Origin: Mucilaginibacter sp. L294
GTDB lineage: Bacteria; Bacteroidota; Bacteroidia; Sphingobacteriales; Sphingobacteriaceae
Assembly (NCBI RefSeq): GCF_001636615.1
Contig: NZ_LGEK01000018.1
Location: 1 to 64,000 of the forward strand
Length of the DNA stretch: 64,000 nucleotides
Direction of reading: 5' to 3'
The notes under the pieces are model-generated. The model was given only the letters and a program-made list of their open reading frames with translations. It was not told where the DNA came from and did not search any database. Positions 8,297-17,236 of this stretch are shown here, in pieces. The position numbers and the translations under genes are program-made. Position 1 is the first letter of the stretch. Each line of letters starts with the position of its first letter.

Positions 8297-8872
8297 ATGA
8301 AAAAGATCTTAACCTTAGCGGCAGTAGCATTATTTATGCAAACGGCTGTATTTGCACAAAGCACCTGGAAAGTAGACAAGGCGCACTCACACGTAAAATT
8401 TACCATCACTCACTTAGCGGTGTCAGACGTTGATGGTACTTTTAAAGATTTTGATGCATCAATTGTTGCTGCAAAGCCCGATTTTAGCGACGCTAAATAC
8501 ACTTTTACAGCCAACACTGCATCTGTTAATACCGAAAATGATAACCGCGACGGTCACTTAAAATCAGCAGATTTTTTTGATGTTGCTAAATTCCCAACCT
8601 TAACATTTGTTAGCACAAGCGTTGCTGCTGCCGGTACAAACAAATACAAAGTAACCGGTAACTTAACTTTACATGGTGTTACTAAACCGGTAGTTTTAGA
8701 TGTTGCTTACCGTGGTACTATTACCAACCCAATGACTAAAGGCCCTGATGCCGGTTTTAAAATTACCGGTACCATTAAACGTTCTGATTTTGGTTTTGGC
8801 AGCAAATTCAGCTCGCCAATGCTAAGCGACGAAGTTGAACTGAACGCAAGCGGCGAATTTTTGAAACAATAA
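8297..8872 (+). CDS. YceI family periplasmic lipocalin-like protein
   Basis: 191 residues with a cleavable signal peptide (ILTLAAVALFMQTAVFAQ). The mature part has the YceI pattern: STWKVDKAHSHVKFTITHLAVSDVDGTF at the start, FTANTASVNTENDNRDGHLKSADFFDVAKFP in the middle, YKVTGNLTLHGVTKPV and a final IKRSDFGFG. YceI proteins form a beta-barrel that binds isoprenoid or other amphiphilic molecules in the periplasm. Length is typical. It is probably monocistronic, with a minus-7 box upstream and a bidirectional terminator downstream. Confidence 0.93.
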   Translation: MKKILTLAAVALFMQTAVFAQSTWKVDKAHSHVKFTITHLAVSDVDGTFKDFDASIVAAKPDFSDAKYTFTANTASVNTENDNRDGHLKSADFFDVAKFPTLTFVSTSVAAAGTNKYKVTGNLTLHGVTKPVVLDVAYRGTITNPMTKGPDAGFKITGTIKRSDFGFGSKFSSPMLSDEVELNASGEFLKQ

Positions 8873-8897
8873 TAGTTTTTCGAATATATAATTGCAG

Positions 8898-8932
8898 AAA
8901 AGGCGGCCCTTGTGATTGGGGGCCGCTTTTTT
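8898..8932. terminator. Bidirectional terminator between YceI and DUF2147 genes
   Basis: AAAAGGCGGCCC and GGGGCCGCTTTTTT pair across a short loop with one bulged base. It sits between two convergent genes (stops at 8872 and 8935). Confidence 0.8.
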
Positions 8933-8934
8933 AT

Positions 8935-9396
8935 TTATAAGCCTATCCGTTTAAACGTAAGCGTACGGCCAATAAATTTAAAGTGCCAGTAGCCTTTTAC
9001 TTTTAGTTGGCCGTCTTTATTAATAGAGGCAGATGAGTTCCACTGCCGGCCGTGTTTGGCATCGTATATCATACCGTTTTCCCAGGTGTTGCTTGTTGGG
9101 TTATAGCTCAGGTTTTCAAGCACGTTCATGCCCAGTATTTTGCGGTTACGCAGGGTAGGGTCGGGGTTTAGGTTATCTGTCCAGTGATCAAGCTCCTGGG
9201 TATCATCGTGGTCATCAAACCATACAATTTTGGCTTTGTATTCGGCGCCCTCTTTGTAAACCTGTATCACCAGGCTTTTTTGGTCAAGCTCCCATTTACC
9301 GCAAACCCTATCGGCGGCAGCCATAGTTGTTGCATGATGGTTTGTACCACTATACAGCATAATTGCCAAAAAGCTACACAAAAAAAGTTTTGTCAT
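8935..9396 (-). CDS. DUF2147 family secreted protein, copy A
   Basis: 153 residues with an N-terminal hydrophobic signal. The DUF2147 pattern is clear: CGKWELDQKSLVIQVYKEG, AKIVWFDD, NPDPTLRNRKILGMNVLENL, WENGMIYDAKHGRQWNSSASI and QLKVKGYWHFKFIGRTLTFKR. The family is exported and has no established biochemical role. It is a tandem paralogue of the gene at 9470-9940 in the same orientation, separated by about 70 bases. Confidence 0.85.
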   Translation of the reverse strand: MTKLFLCSFLAIMLYSGTNHHATTMAAADRVCGKWELDQKSLVIQVYKEGAEYKAKIVWFDDHDDTQELDHWTDNLNPDPTLRNRKILGMNVLENLSYNPTSNTWENGMIYDAKHGRQWNSSASINKDGQLKVKGYWHFKFIGRTLTFKRIGL

Positions 9397-9469
9397 ACAA
9401 TTGCCATGGGTATAGCAATATACACAATAGCAATGCCAATTAAAATATCAGGAAATAATTAATATTTTT

Positions 9470-9940
9470 TTAAATGCGCTTGAATGCCATGGTTTTACCA
9501 AGCAGTTTAACCTTCCAGTAACCTTTTACTTTTAGCTGGCCGTTTTTATCAAGGTAGGCCGCTGCGCTCCAGTATTTGCCGCTTTGTACCTCATAGATCT
9601 TGCCGCCTTCCCACGAGTCTGATTTGGGGCTATACGTCAGGTTCTCTACCACATCAAGCCCAAGCACTTTGCGGTTGCGCAGGGCAGGGTCGGGGTTTTT
9701 AACATCAGTAATGGTTTCCATGGGTTTGGCTTTGGTAACACCGCCGCTAAACCATATCATTCTGGCCTTAAAGGTGTTTTTATAGGCATATACCTCAACC
9801 CTAAGGTTTTTCTCGGTCGATTCCCACTTGCCGCAAATGCGGTTGGCTTTAGCGGTGGCGTCATCATCGGGTGTATTAGTCGCCTTAGCGGTAGTGAACG
9901 AACAAAGTACGATCAGTAATAAAGTGTATAAATAACGCAT
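9470..9940 (-). CDS. DUF2147 family secreted protein, copy B
   Basis: 156 residues from ATG at 9940; this start gives the signal peptide YLYTLLLIVLCSFTTAKA. The mature part repeats the pattern of copy A: CGKWESTEKNLRVEVYAYK, ARMIWFSGG, NPDPALRNRKVLGLDVVENL, WEGGKIYEVQSGKYWSAAAYL and QLKVKGYWKVKLLGKTMAFKR. Function unknown. It lies upstream of copy A in transcription order and the two may be co-transcribed after local duplication. Confidence 0.85.
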   Translation of the reverse strand: MRYLYTLLLIVLCSFTTAKATNTPDDDATAKANRICGKWESTEKNLRVEVYAYKNTFKARMIWFSGGVTKAKPMETITDVKNPDPALRNRKVLGLDVVENLTYSPKSDSWEGGKIYEVQSGKYWSAAAYLDKNGQLKVKGYWKVKLLGKTMAFKRI

Positions 9941-10074
9941 GCAGGGGGAGTAATATAGCGCTGCTATAGCCACAGCTAAAAACATTAACGCATAAATACG
10001 TAATTGTTTGTGATAACTGTTAAAATTATTAATCCCGATACCAAAATTGTTTCTATTTTAGATGCTTAAACCTT

Positions 10075-10893
10075 ATGATGAAAAGAATTTTTACACTGCT
10101 GTTTATCCTGTGTTTGTGCGTTTCGCAATCGTGTGTCAAAAGCGGTGCTGATCCTTTTGGCGATGATAGTAACCTGCAGCCGGATGACCCTATAGCGGTT
10201 GAACTGCCAGAGGTGGATATCCCCCTGGTAAAAAGTATTGTTACGGCTGTTACTTTTAAAGATAACGGGCATGAATATAATACAGGCGGGCTTTTAGAAC
10301 AATTTGAGTATGATAAGAAAAACCGTATCATAAAGTACGATTATAACCGTGGAAACTATGTTTATACGTACAAATATGACGTAGCCAATAGGGTAATAGA
10401 AGTAAATGAATGGGATGGCGATCAAACAACAGTTTATCACTATAATTATTATAAAGGTCGCATTGTGGTAAAATCAAACCGCGATGGTTATTCAATTTTC
10501 CTGAAAAGTGATGGTACGATAGATTATACGATCCCATACGGCAGTTCATCAAAAACATTTTACGTGTACGATGCTAAAGGAAATATGACGGGTAAAACTT
10601 ACATAGATACCTGGGAATTGCCTGCCTATGGCACACACACTTTTGATGATCATCAAAACCCTTTTACCCGTGTTGCAGGTAATAACCTTCATTTTAAGTA
10701 TTTAGCATCAATAATGTTGATGCGCGAGCCAAAAGGGAACCCAAATAACTCTTTATTTGCTGATAAGCGTACAGGTGTAAGTTACGGTGTTAAAACATAT
10801 ACGTACAATACCGATGGCTACCCTGTAAGCTCTAAAACAGTTTATCCGGATTGGGTGCTGCCCGATACCGAGGTTTATGAATACACCCGTTAA
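10075..10893 (+). CDS. Lipoprotein with YD-repeat-like beta motifs
   Basis: 272 residues starting MMKR, with signal FTLLFILCLCVSQSC and the lipidated Cys at about residue 20. The mature part has recurring Tyr/Asp units (FEYDKKNRIIKYDY, YTYKYDVANRVIEV, YHYNYYKGRIVV, FYVYDAKGNMTG, YTYNTDGYPVS) that resemble RHS/YD repeats in short form. Such DUF-type lipoproteins are common and uncharacterised in Bacteroidota and probably sit on the cell surface or in the periplasm. The second of the two adjacent ATGs (10078) is an equally good start. Confidence 0.75.
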   Translation: MMKRIFTLLFILCLCVSQSCVKSGADPFGDDSNLQPDDPIAVELPEVDIPLVKSIVTAVTFKDNGHEYNTGGLLEQFEYDKKNRIIKYDYNRGNYVYTYKYDVANRVIEVNEWDGDQTTVYHYNYYKGRIVVKSNRDGYSIFLKSDGTIDYTIPYGSSSKTFYVYDAKGNMTGKTYIDTWELPAYGTHTFDDHQNPFTRVAGNNLHFKYLASIMLMREPKGNPNNSLFADKRTGVSYGVKTYTYNTDGYPVSSKTVYPDWVLPDTEVYEYTR

Positions 10894-10971
10894 GCAAATG
10901 GCAGGTGTTGCAACGAAAACGTAATAGTTAAATTATTCCCTGCCTGCAGGCTGTATCTGCATCGCAGTTTA

Positions 10972-10979
10972 TATATTTG
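10972..10979 (+). promoter_or_regulatory. Minus-7 box for the GH3 gene
   Basis: TATATTTG matches TAnnTTTG, 31 bases before the beta-glucosidase ATG at 11011. Confidence 0.55.
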
Positions 10980-11010
10980 AGATGTAAACCAATACATACC
11001 TCTCATCTGT

Positions 11011-13407
11011 ATGAAAAAACTGCCACTGCTGCTGCCCCTGCTTGGGCTGGCCATATCTGCATCTGCGCAACAAAAAAATATATACCACAAGGGCTGGGTC
11101 GATTTTAATAAGAACGGCCGTATGGATGTTTTTGAAGACCCGTCGCAAAATATTGAAAAACGCATTGCCGACCTGCTCAGCCAGATGACCGTTGAGGAAA
11201 AAACCTGCCAGATGGCTACCCTGTACGGTTACAAACGCGTGCTTAAGGATGAAATGCCCGTTGCCAGCTGGAAAAACGAGATATGGAAGGATGGTATTGC
11301 CAATATTGATGAGGAACTGAACAACCTTACCTCGCACACGGATGATGCGCCAACTCAATATTCATACCCCTTCAGCAAGCATGCATCGGCCATTAATACC
11401 ATACAAAAATGGTTTGTAGAAGAAACCCGGATGGGTATCCCCGTTGATTTTACCAACGAGGGGATCCACGGCCTTAACCACGACCGCGCCACCCCGCTGC
11501 CTGCCCCGATAGGCATTGGCAGCACCTGGGATAAGCAACTGGTGCGCCAGGCAGGCCAAACCGTTGGCCGCGAAGCAAAAGCCTTAGGCTATACCAACGT
11601 GTACGCCCCGATACTCGACCCCGCCCGCGACCAGCGCTGGGGCCGTGTAGTAGAGTGCTACGGCGAAAACCCATTCCTCATAGCCGAAATGGGCAAGCAA
11701 ATGGTGCTGGGTATCCAGGAGGAAGGGGTGGCATCAACCCTTAAACATTACGCGGTATACAGCGTGCCCAAAGGTGGCCGCGACGGCAGCGCCCGTACCG
11801 ACCCGCATGTGGCCCCGCGCGAGATGCACCAGGTTTACCTGTACCCGTTTCGCCGGGTGATCCAGGAGGCGCACCCCATGGGCGTAATGAGCAGCTATAA
11901 CGATTATGATGGCGTGCCAATAACAGGCAGCTATTACTTTTTAACAGAGTTGCTGCGCCAGAAGTTTGGTTTTCAGGGCTATGTGGTGAGCGATAGCGAA
12001 GCAGTAGAATACTTATACTCCAAACACAAGGTAGCTGCTGATTATAAAGAAGCCGTGCGCCAGGCAGTTGAGGCCGGGCTAAACGTGCGCACCAACTTTA
12101 CCATGCCGCAAACGTTTATACTGCCCCTGCGCGAGCTGATCAAAGAGAACAAGATCTCGATGAAGGTGATTGATTCGCGCGTGGCGGATGTGCTGCGGGT
12201 GAAATTTCGTTTGGGTTTGTTTGATAGCCCCTACGTGAAAGACCCAAAAGCGGCCGATAAATTAGTGCACACCGCCGCCGATGAGCAAATGAGCCTTAAA
12301 ATGAACCGCGAGGCCATGGTGCTTTTAAAGAACGAGAACAACTTATTACCGCTTGATAAAAGCAAATACAAAAACATATTGGTAACCGGCCCGCTGGCTG
12401 TAGAAAGCAATTACACCGTGAGCAGGTACGGCCCGTCGCATAACCCTATCACATCGGTATTTGATGGTGTTAAAAAGTACGTTGGTGCAGCCGGCAAAGT
12501 AAGCTACATAAAAGGCTGCGACATGGTTGATGCTACCTGGCCCGAGAGTGAAATTATTGAAACACCGTTAACCGCCGCCGAGCAAGCCGGTATTGATTCG
12601 GCAGTGGCGCAGGCCAGGCAGTCGGATGTGGTGATAGCCGTTGTAGGCGAGGATATCGACCGCGTGGGCGAGAGCCTTTCCCGCACCGGGTTGAACCTTC
12701 CCGGGCGCCAGTTAAAGCTGATACAGGCCTTGCAGGCAACAGGCAAGCCAGTAGTTATGGTGATGATAAACGGGCAGCCGCTCACCATCAACTGGGAGAA
12801 CAAATATGTGCCTGCTATTTTGGAGGCCTGGTTCCCGAGCACCCAAAGCGGGCAGGTAATTGCCGAAACCCTTTTTGGCGATAATAACCCCGGTGGTAAA
12901 CTGCCTATCACTTTCCCTAAAACAACCGGGCAAATAGAGTTTAACTTTCCGTTTAAGCCAAACTCGCAAGCGGGGCAGGGCGGTAAAAATAGCTGGGGAC
13001 ATACCAGCGTTAACGGCGCGTTATACCCTTTCGGTTATGGTTTAAGCTACACCAAATTTGAATACAGCAACCTGCAGGTATCGCCAGAGAGAGGGCAATC
13101 GCAAGGTGATGTTACCGTTACGGTTGACGTGACCAACACCGGCCAGCGCCGGGGTGATGATGTTGTGCAGCTTTATTTAAAAGACGATGTAAGCAGCGTA
13201 ACTACCTACGAATATGACCTGCGTGGTTTTGAGCGCATAAGCCTGAACCCCGGCGAAAAGAAAACCGTTACCTTTACCCTGCACCCTGACGACCTGGCCC
13301 TGCTTGATAAAAATATGAACTGGGCCGTTGAACCCGGTACCTTCCAGGTTTGGATAGGCAGCTCATCGCAGGATATTAAATTGAAGAAAGGGTTTACGAT
13401 AGAGTAA
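11011..13407 (+). CDS. Glycoside hydrolase family 3 beta-glucosidase-like enzyme, secreted
   Basis: 798 residues. Signal peptide LPLLLPLLGLAISASAQ, then an acidic loop D31-x-N-x-N-G-x-x-D39-x-x-E42 that looks like an EF-hand calcium loop. The GH3 N-terminal barrel follows, with MTVEEKTCQM, GIPVDFTNEGIHGL, APIGIGSTWD, DPARDQRWGRVVECYGENPF split over about 203-222, TLKHYAVY, and the nucleophile Asp328 in GYVVSDSEAVEYL. The C-terminal alpha/beta sandwich has VAVVGED and INGQPLTINW, and a fibronectin-III-like end carries PFGYGLSYTKFEY. It releases terminal sugars from oligosaccharides in the periplasm; the exact linkage is unknown. The downstream small membrane gene starts 12 bases after the stop. 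Confidence 0.94.
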   Translation: MKKLPLLLPLLGLAISASAQQKNIYHKGWVDFNKNGRMDVFEDPSQNIEKRIADLLSQMTVEEKTCQMATLYGYKRVLKDEMPVASWKNEIWKDGIANIDEELNNLTSHTDDAPTQYSYPFSKHASAINTIQKWFVEETRMGIPVDFTNEGIHGLNHDRATPLPAPIGIGSTWDKQLVRQAGQTVGREAKALGYTNVYAPILDPARDQRWGRVVECYGENPFLIAEMGKQMVLGIQEEGVASTLKHYAVYSVPKGGRDGSARTDPHVAPREMHQVYLYPFRRVIQEAHPMGVMSSYNDYDGVPITGSYYFLTELLRQKFGFQGYVVSDSEAVEYLYSKHKVAADYKEAVRQAVEAGLNVRTNFTMPQTFILPLRELIKENKISMKVIDSRVADVLRVKFRLGLFDSPYVKDPKAADKLVHTAADEQMSLKMNREAMVLLKNENNLLPLDKSKYKNILVTGPLAVESNYTVSRYGPSHNPITSVFDGVKKYVGAAGKVSYIKGCDMVDATWPESEIIETPLTAAEQAGIDSAVAQARQSDVVIAVVGEDIDRVGESLSRTGLNLPGRQLKLIQALQATGKPVVMVMINGQPLTINWENKYVPAILEAWFPSTQSGQVIAETLFGDNNPGGKLPITFPKTTGQIEFNFPFKPNSQAGQGGKNSWGHTSVNGALYPFGYGLSYTKFEYSNLQVSPERGQSQGDVTVTVDVTNTGQRRGDDVVQLYLKDDVSSVTTYEYDLRGFERISLNPGEKKTVTFTLHPDDLALLDKNMNWAVEPGTFQVWIGSSSQDIKLKKGFTIE

Positions 13408-13419
13408 TAAATATAAATA

Positions 13420-13932
13420 ATGGCGGCATCAGGACATTTTCTGTTTGAATTGATAAAAATTGCAATATTATCAATATGTTATGCAGGATTAATGATGCTG
13501 ATCGGTAGAATGCTATTTGGTCGCGGTTATTTAAAATTCGGCAAACTATTCTGCATTATCTATACTGCGCTATTCATTTTCATGTTTACTTACTATGGAG
13601 ATCATGGGCTTGGCGATGAGTCTAATCTGCCAATAGGACACTGGAAAATAGTAAAAGCTGGCGACGGTTATCCCTATTTTGAACCAACTGGCAATAAGAG
13701 ACAAATTCAATTAAAAAGTTTCCTTGTGAACAAAGAAACATTATGCGCACAAACTGGCGAAGGTTATATCGCTTATGACCTGGTTACAGATAAGTTAAGC
13801 ACTTTTTTAAATCAGTCTAATTATGATAGTTACGCAGCGATAAATAACTTGCCGTCATCACAGAGTTTTAAACTTTTTGATACACAATACACAAAATACT
13901 GGAGTGGATGGCGATTTTGGATGTTGCCTTAA
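13420..13932 (+). CDS. Two-pass membrane protein, unknown function
   Basis: 170 residues. Two hydrophobic segments (about residues 11-30 and 41-58) are followed by a soluble region of about 110 residues with no family I recognise. The gene starts 12 bases after the GH3 stop, so it may be co-transcribed, but its base composition is visibly more AT-rich than the GH3 gene. No functional link to the glucosidase can be seen. Confidence 0.6.
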   Translation: MAASGHFLFELIKIAILSICYAGLMMLIGRMLFGRGYLKFGKLFCIIYTALFIFMFTYYGDHGLGDESNLPIGHWKIVKAGDGYPYFEPTGNKRQIQLKSFLVNKETLCAQTGEGYIAYDLVTDKLSTFLNQSNYDSYAAINNLPSSQSFKLFDTQYTKYWSGWRFWMLP

Positions 13933-14032
13933 ATGTAGCTACTTTATGCTAAAAGAACATCTCCGCCCAGTCAAGCGTCCACGCTTACGGCTATTTTAAA
14001 CGTCAATGCTTGAACCGGCGGTTTAGGCATTG

Positions 14033-14040
14033 TATATTTG
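14033..14040 (+). promoter_or_regulatory. Minus-7 box five bases before the GNAT start
   Basis: TATATTTG matches TAnnTTTG and ends 5 bases before ATG 14046, suggesting a leaderless mRNA. Confidence 0.55.
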
Positions 14041-14045
14041 CCATC

Positions 14046-14549
14046 ATGCCAAAACGCTTCGACTGGATCCCATCAGGTTATAGGGAAAACCAAAGTATCA
14101 AAATCCGCACGGCTACTTTAGCCGATATGGATATCCTGCTGCAATTTGAGCAGGGTGTTATTACTGCCGAGCGCCCGTTTGACCCGACGCTGAAGGACGA
14201 ACACATCAATTACTACAACCTGCCTGAGCTGATCACCGCGCCGCATTGCCACCTGGTGGTTGCCGAACTGGCCGGCGAACTGATTGGCAGCGGCTACGCC
14301 CGTATAGAAACCTCAAAAGTTTACCTGAAACATCCGCAGTATGCTTATCTGGGATTTATGTTCGTATTGCCACAGCATCGTGGCAAAGGGGTGAATAAAA
14401 TGATAATAGCTGCCCTGCAGGATTGGGCTACCGGCCAGGGTATGAACGAACTGCGCCTGGAGGTTTACTACCAAAACGCTCCTGCCATTAAAGCTTACGA
14501 AAAGGTGGGCTTTATAAGCCACATGCTTGCCATGCGTAAAGGTTTGTAG
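14046..14549 (+). CDS. GNAT family N-acetyltransferase
   Basis: 167 residues from ATG 14046. The Gcn5-like fold is shown by IKIRTATLADMDILLQFEQG at the N-terminus, the central strand HLVVAELAGELIGSGYARIE, then YAYLGFMFVLPQHRGKGVNKMI (acetyl-CoA pyrophosphate loop Q-x-x-G-x-G/V around QHRGKG) and ELRLEVYYQNAPAIKAYEKVGF, the canonical C-terminal motif. It transfers acetyl from acetyl-CoA to an unknown amine. The upstream in-frame ATG at 14010 would place the promoter box inside the gene. Confidence 0.88.
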   Translation: MPKRFDWIPSGYRENQSIKIRTATLADMDILLQFEQGVITAERPFDPTLKDEHINYYNLPELITAPHCHLVVAELAGELIGSGYARIETSKVYLKHPQYAYLGFMFVLPQHRGKGVNKMIIAALQDWATGQGMNELRLEVYYQNAPAIKAYEKVGFISHMLAMRKGL

Positions 14550-14759
14550 AGGAAACTATCTGATACCCGCCTTGATTTTTGAATATATTTTAATGCTTGT
14601 ATGCTGTACCTGTAAAAACATCCGTTTGTTTTTGCTTTAATGATGGTGTAATCAATTTAAATTTTAAAAAGTTTTTCAACTTATTGTAGTTTACCGCATT
14701 ATTTATAATTTTATAGCAGAAACATAGGCCTAACTATTTAAAGGCACATCAAATACCGA

Positions 14760-15962
14760 ATGGAAATAAAAAGCAATGGTGTAAAAAGCGGCTGGTTAAA
14801 AAACATGATCATTAAGCGGCTGTATTTTGATAAAGCCATGTCGTGTGCGGGATTGAGCCAGCTTTTTGACAAGAGCATCCCATCAATAGCAAAAGCTATA
14901 AACGAACTGATAAAAGAGGGATTTGTGATTGAGCAGGGGTACGCTCCATCAAGCGGTGGGCGCAGGCCATTGATGTATGCCATTAATACCAACGCTATGT
15001 TTATCCTGGCGGTGGCTATGGATCAGCTTTCGGCCCGTATCCAGTTGATCGATCTTAACAATAACCCGGTTGCCGAAATGGCAACGGTTGAACTAAAACT
15101 GCATAATAACGAGCAGGCGCTTTCGCAGCTCATCAGCCATTTAAATAATTACGTGGAAGAGAGCGGCATCGCCAAAAAGAAAATTGCCGGTATTGGCATT
15201 GGTATGCCTGGTTTCATCAATGCTGTTGAGGGGATCAATTATACCTACCTTGATGCCGGTGGCGAAAGCCTGAGCAAGTACATTGCTAAAGAAACGGGTA
15301 TCACCACATATATTGATAACGATTCGAGCCTGATAGCCCTTGCCGAGCAAAAGTTTGGTATAGCACGCTCCGCGCAGGAAGTTATGGTAATAAACCTGGG
15401 CTGGGGCATAGGCCTGGGGATGATCATAGACGGAAAGATCTTCCGTGGATACAACGGTTTTGCGGGCGAGCTGAGCCACATCCCTTTATCAGACAATGGC
15501 GCTTTGTGCATTTGCGGTAAACGTGGCTGTTTAGAGGCCGAAGCATCTATGCTGGTTGTTGCCGAAAAAGCCGAAGAGGGTATTAAAAAAGGCCGTGTAA
15601 CCAGCCTTAAACCACACAATGGTCAATCCAAATTAATGGGCGAGGATTTGATGGAAGCCGCCAACCAGGGCGACCAGTTTGCCATTGAACTGCTTACCGA
15701 TGCCGGGTATAAAATTGGCAAGGCGCTGGCTATCCTTATCCACATCATGAACCCGGCAAATATTGTGTTGAGCGGCCGCGGCGCTAAAGTTGGTAAAATA
15801 CTGATGGCCCCTATACAACAGGCCCTGCATAAATATTGCATCCCGCGCCTTTCATCGGGTACCGAATTACTGATCTCTTCACTTGGTTTTGATGCCGAGC
15901 TAATTGGCGCCGCTGTATTGGTGATGGAGAACTTTGATAAAGAAGAACGGGCCGTGAAGTAG
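14760..15962 (+). CDS. ROK family transcriptional regulator / sugar kinase-like protein
   Basis: 400 residues. An N-terminal winged helix-turn-helix (AGLSQLFDKSIPSIAKAINE, about residues 30-50) is fused to a ROK domain. The ROK part shows IAGIGIGMPGFINAVEG, YIDNDSSLIALAEQKFG, INLGWGIGLGMIIDGKIFRG, the zinc cluster CICGKRGCLEAEAS and ILSGRG-like NIVLSGRGAK. Proteins of this NagC/XylR architecture repress sugar-use genes and lose DNA binding on binding the sugar. The sugar is unknown; the nearby GH3 gene is a possible target but is separated by two genes. The 210 bases upstream are AT-rich with no clear operator. Confidence 0.9.
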   Translation: MEIKSNGVKSGWLKNMIIKRLYFDKAMSCAGLSQLFDKSIPSIAKAINELIKEGFVIEQGYAPSSGGRRPLMYAINTNAMFILAVAMDQLSARIQLIDLNNNPVAEMATVELKLHNNEQALSQLISHLNNYVEESGIAKKKIAGIGIGMPGFINAVEGINYTYLDAGGESLSKYIAKETGITTYIDNDSSLIALAEQKFGIARSAQEVMVINLGWGIGLGMIIDGKIFRGYNGFAGELSHIPLSDNGALCICGKRGCLEAEASMLVVAEKAEEGIKKGRVTSLKPHNGQSKLMGEDLMEAANQGDQFAIELLTDAGYKIGKALAILIHIMNPANIVLSGRGAKVGKILMAPIQQALHKYCIPRLSSGTELLISSLGFDAELIGAAVLVMENFDKEERAVK

Positions 15963-16100
15963 AGATTAGTGAGTGGAGACTGGTTGCATAGAAAGTGGTT
16001 TATTCGTTTCAAGTTAATCCGTCATCATATAATATATGAAAGTATTGCTTTGGGCGCAATGGCTTGCGCCCGTTGTATTTAATTAAATAAGCAGCCCTGC

Positions 16101-16203
16101 TTGTCATTTCGAACGAGGTACGAGGAGAAATCTTTTACACTTTGCATCCGGCTTTGTATGTTCGATAAGATTTCTCGTCGCTACGCTTTCCTCGAAATGA
16201 CAA
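16101..16203. repeat. Dispersed inverted-repeat element, TGTCAT-TTCGA family, copy 2
   Basis: Begins TTGTCATTTCGAACGAGGTA and ends TTTCCTCGAAATGACAA, so the outer arms are exact complements over TTGTCATTTCGA. Interior GAGGAGAAATCTT pairs with AAGATTTCTCGTC. It lies in the 367-base gap between the ROK gene and the converging hydrolase gene; nothing else is seen in that gap apart from the terminator at 16268. Confidence 0.85.
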
Positions 16204-16267
16204 ATTGTTAGCCCATCCGCTGGCGCATGCATGCTACGTTTGCCACTATCAGCCAAAAATCAAATAC

Positions 16268-16307
16268 AAAAAAACTCCCATGCGCCACACACCGGCACAT
16301 AGGAGTT
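16268..16307 (-). terminator. Intrinsic terminator of the 16330 hydrolase gene
   Basis: On the minus strand AACTCCTATGTGCC pairs with GGCGCATGGGAGTT (two G-T pairs) around a 7-base loop and is followed by seven T, 23 bases after the hydrolase stop codon. Confidence 0.8.
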
Positions 16308-16329
16308 CCATCATCCTGCTTAAAATATT

Positions 16330-17130
16330 TTAGTTGCTTACCCGGCTGCTAATGTGGTATTTTACCGCTTTGTGATCTTGCAGCCAATCGGCAATGTAGG
16401 CGGCAACTTCCTGCCAGCCTTCCTGCCCGCAGATCCAGTGCCCGCGACCGGTAAATTCTTTATAATCGGATATACTTACCTCGTCACTATAAGCTTCCGC
16501 ATTGCGTTTGCACAGTTTTGCGGGGATTATCTCGTCCTTTTCGCCGCCAATAAACAACAGGGGCGAGTGTGGCATTTCTACATCAATTTCACCGTCTTCG
16601 CCCATGCAATCGCGCAGTACGTTGCGGCTATCGTGCGTAGCGGTTTCTTCAAACGCCACTTTGGTATCCTCCAGGCTCATGGTGTTACAAAACGACTCGT
16701 GAAAACTTTCCAGATCGGTATAAAAAGGTTCGTTGCCCTTAAACGGGTTAGAGATAAGCGCGCTGTTTTTCATAAAACCCCAGTCAAAAGCCAACATAGC
16801 ATTTGGCGCTACCGAATCTATAGCTACCCCCAAATCTGCAAGGCCTTTGGCAACCATTAGTTGTACAATTAACCCGCCTACCGAATGGCCTATTAAAATA
16901 GGTGGGTTATCCTGTACGCGTACCAGTGCTTCGATATTGTCAACCACGGTATGCAGGTGCATGTCGCCAAGGCCATTGGGCGGGTAATCACGCAGGTCCC
17001 GTGGTTCGCCTTCGTGTTTTGGCCAGGCGGGGGCAATGCAATTGTAACCCCTGTCGGTAAAAAAGGCTATCCAGTTATTCCAGCTTTTTGGGTTTTGGAA
17101 CATGCCGTGAACAAAGATGATAGTTTTCAT
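16330..17130 (-). CDS. Alpha/beta-fold hydrolase
   Basis: 266 residues from ATG 17130, directly before TIIFVHGMFQNPKSW (oxyanion-hole HG). The nucleophile elbow is ILIGHSVGGLIVQ (G-H-S-V-G), the acid is in LFIGGEKDEIIPA and the catalytic His in FTGRGHWICG. There is no signal peptide, so it is cytosolic. Similar proteins are annotated as lysophospholipase-like or serine hydrolases; substrate unknown. The longer start at 17163 adds a non-conserved stretch before the first strand and is less likely. The gene is the last of a minus-strand run with MBL and HAD genes upstream, each separated by 50-110 bases. Confidence 0.87.
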   Translation of the reverse strand: MKTIIFVHGMFQNPKSWNNWIAFFTDRGYNCIAPAWPKHEGEPRDLRDYPPNGLGDMHLHTVVDNIEALVRVQDNPPILIGHSVGGLIVQLMVAKGLADLGVAIDSVAPNAMLAFDWGFMKNSALISNPFKGNEPFYTDLESFHESFCNTMSLEDTKVAFEETATHDSRNVLRDCMGEDGEIDVEMPHSPLLFIGGEKDEIIPAKLCKRNAEAYSDEVSISDYKEFTGRGHWICGQEGWQEVAAYIADWLQDHKAVKYHISSRVSN

Positions 17131-17236
17131 AAAGTAGTTTAGTTTCAATAAATTCAACCCCAAAACATACCAAAGGTTTATTTTTTTGCGCTTAAGGCAA
17201 TAAATAAGTATTCTTGTAGGTTGATATTACTGTACG

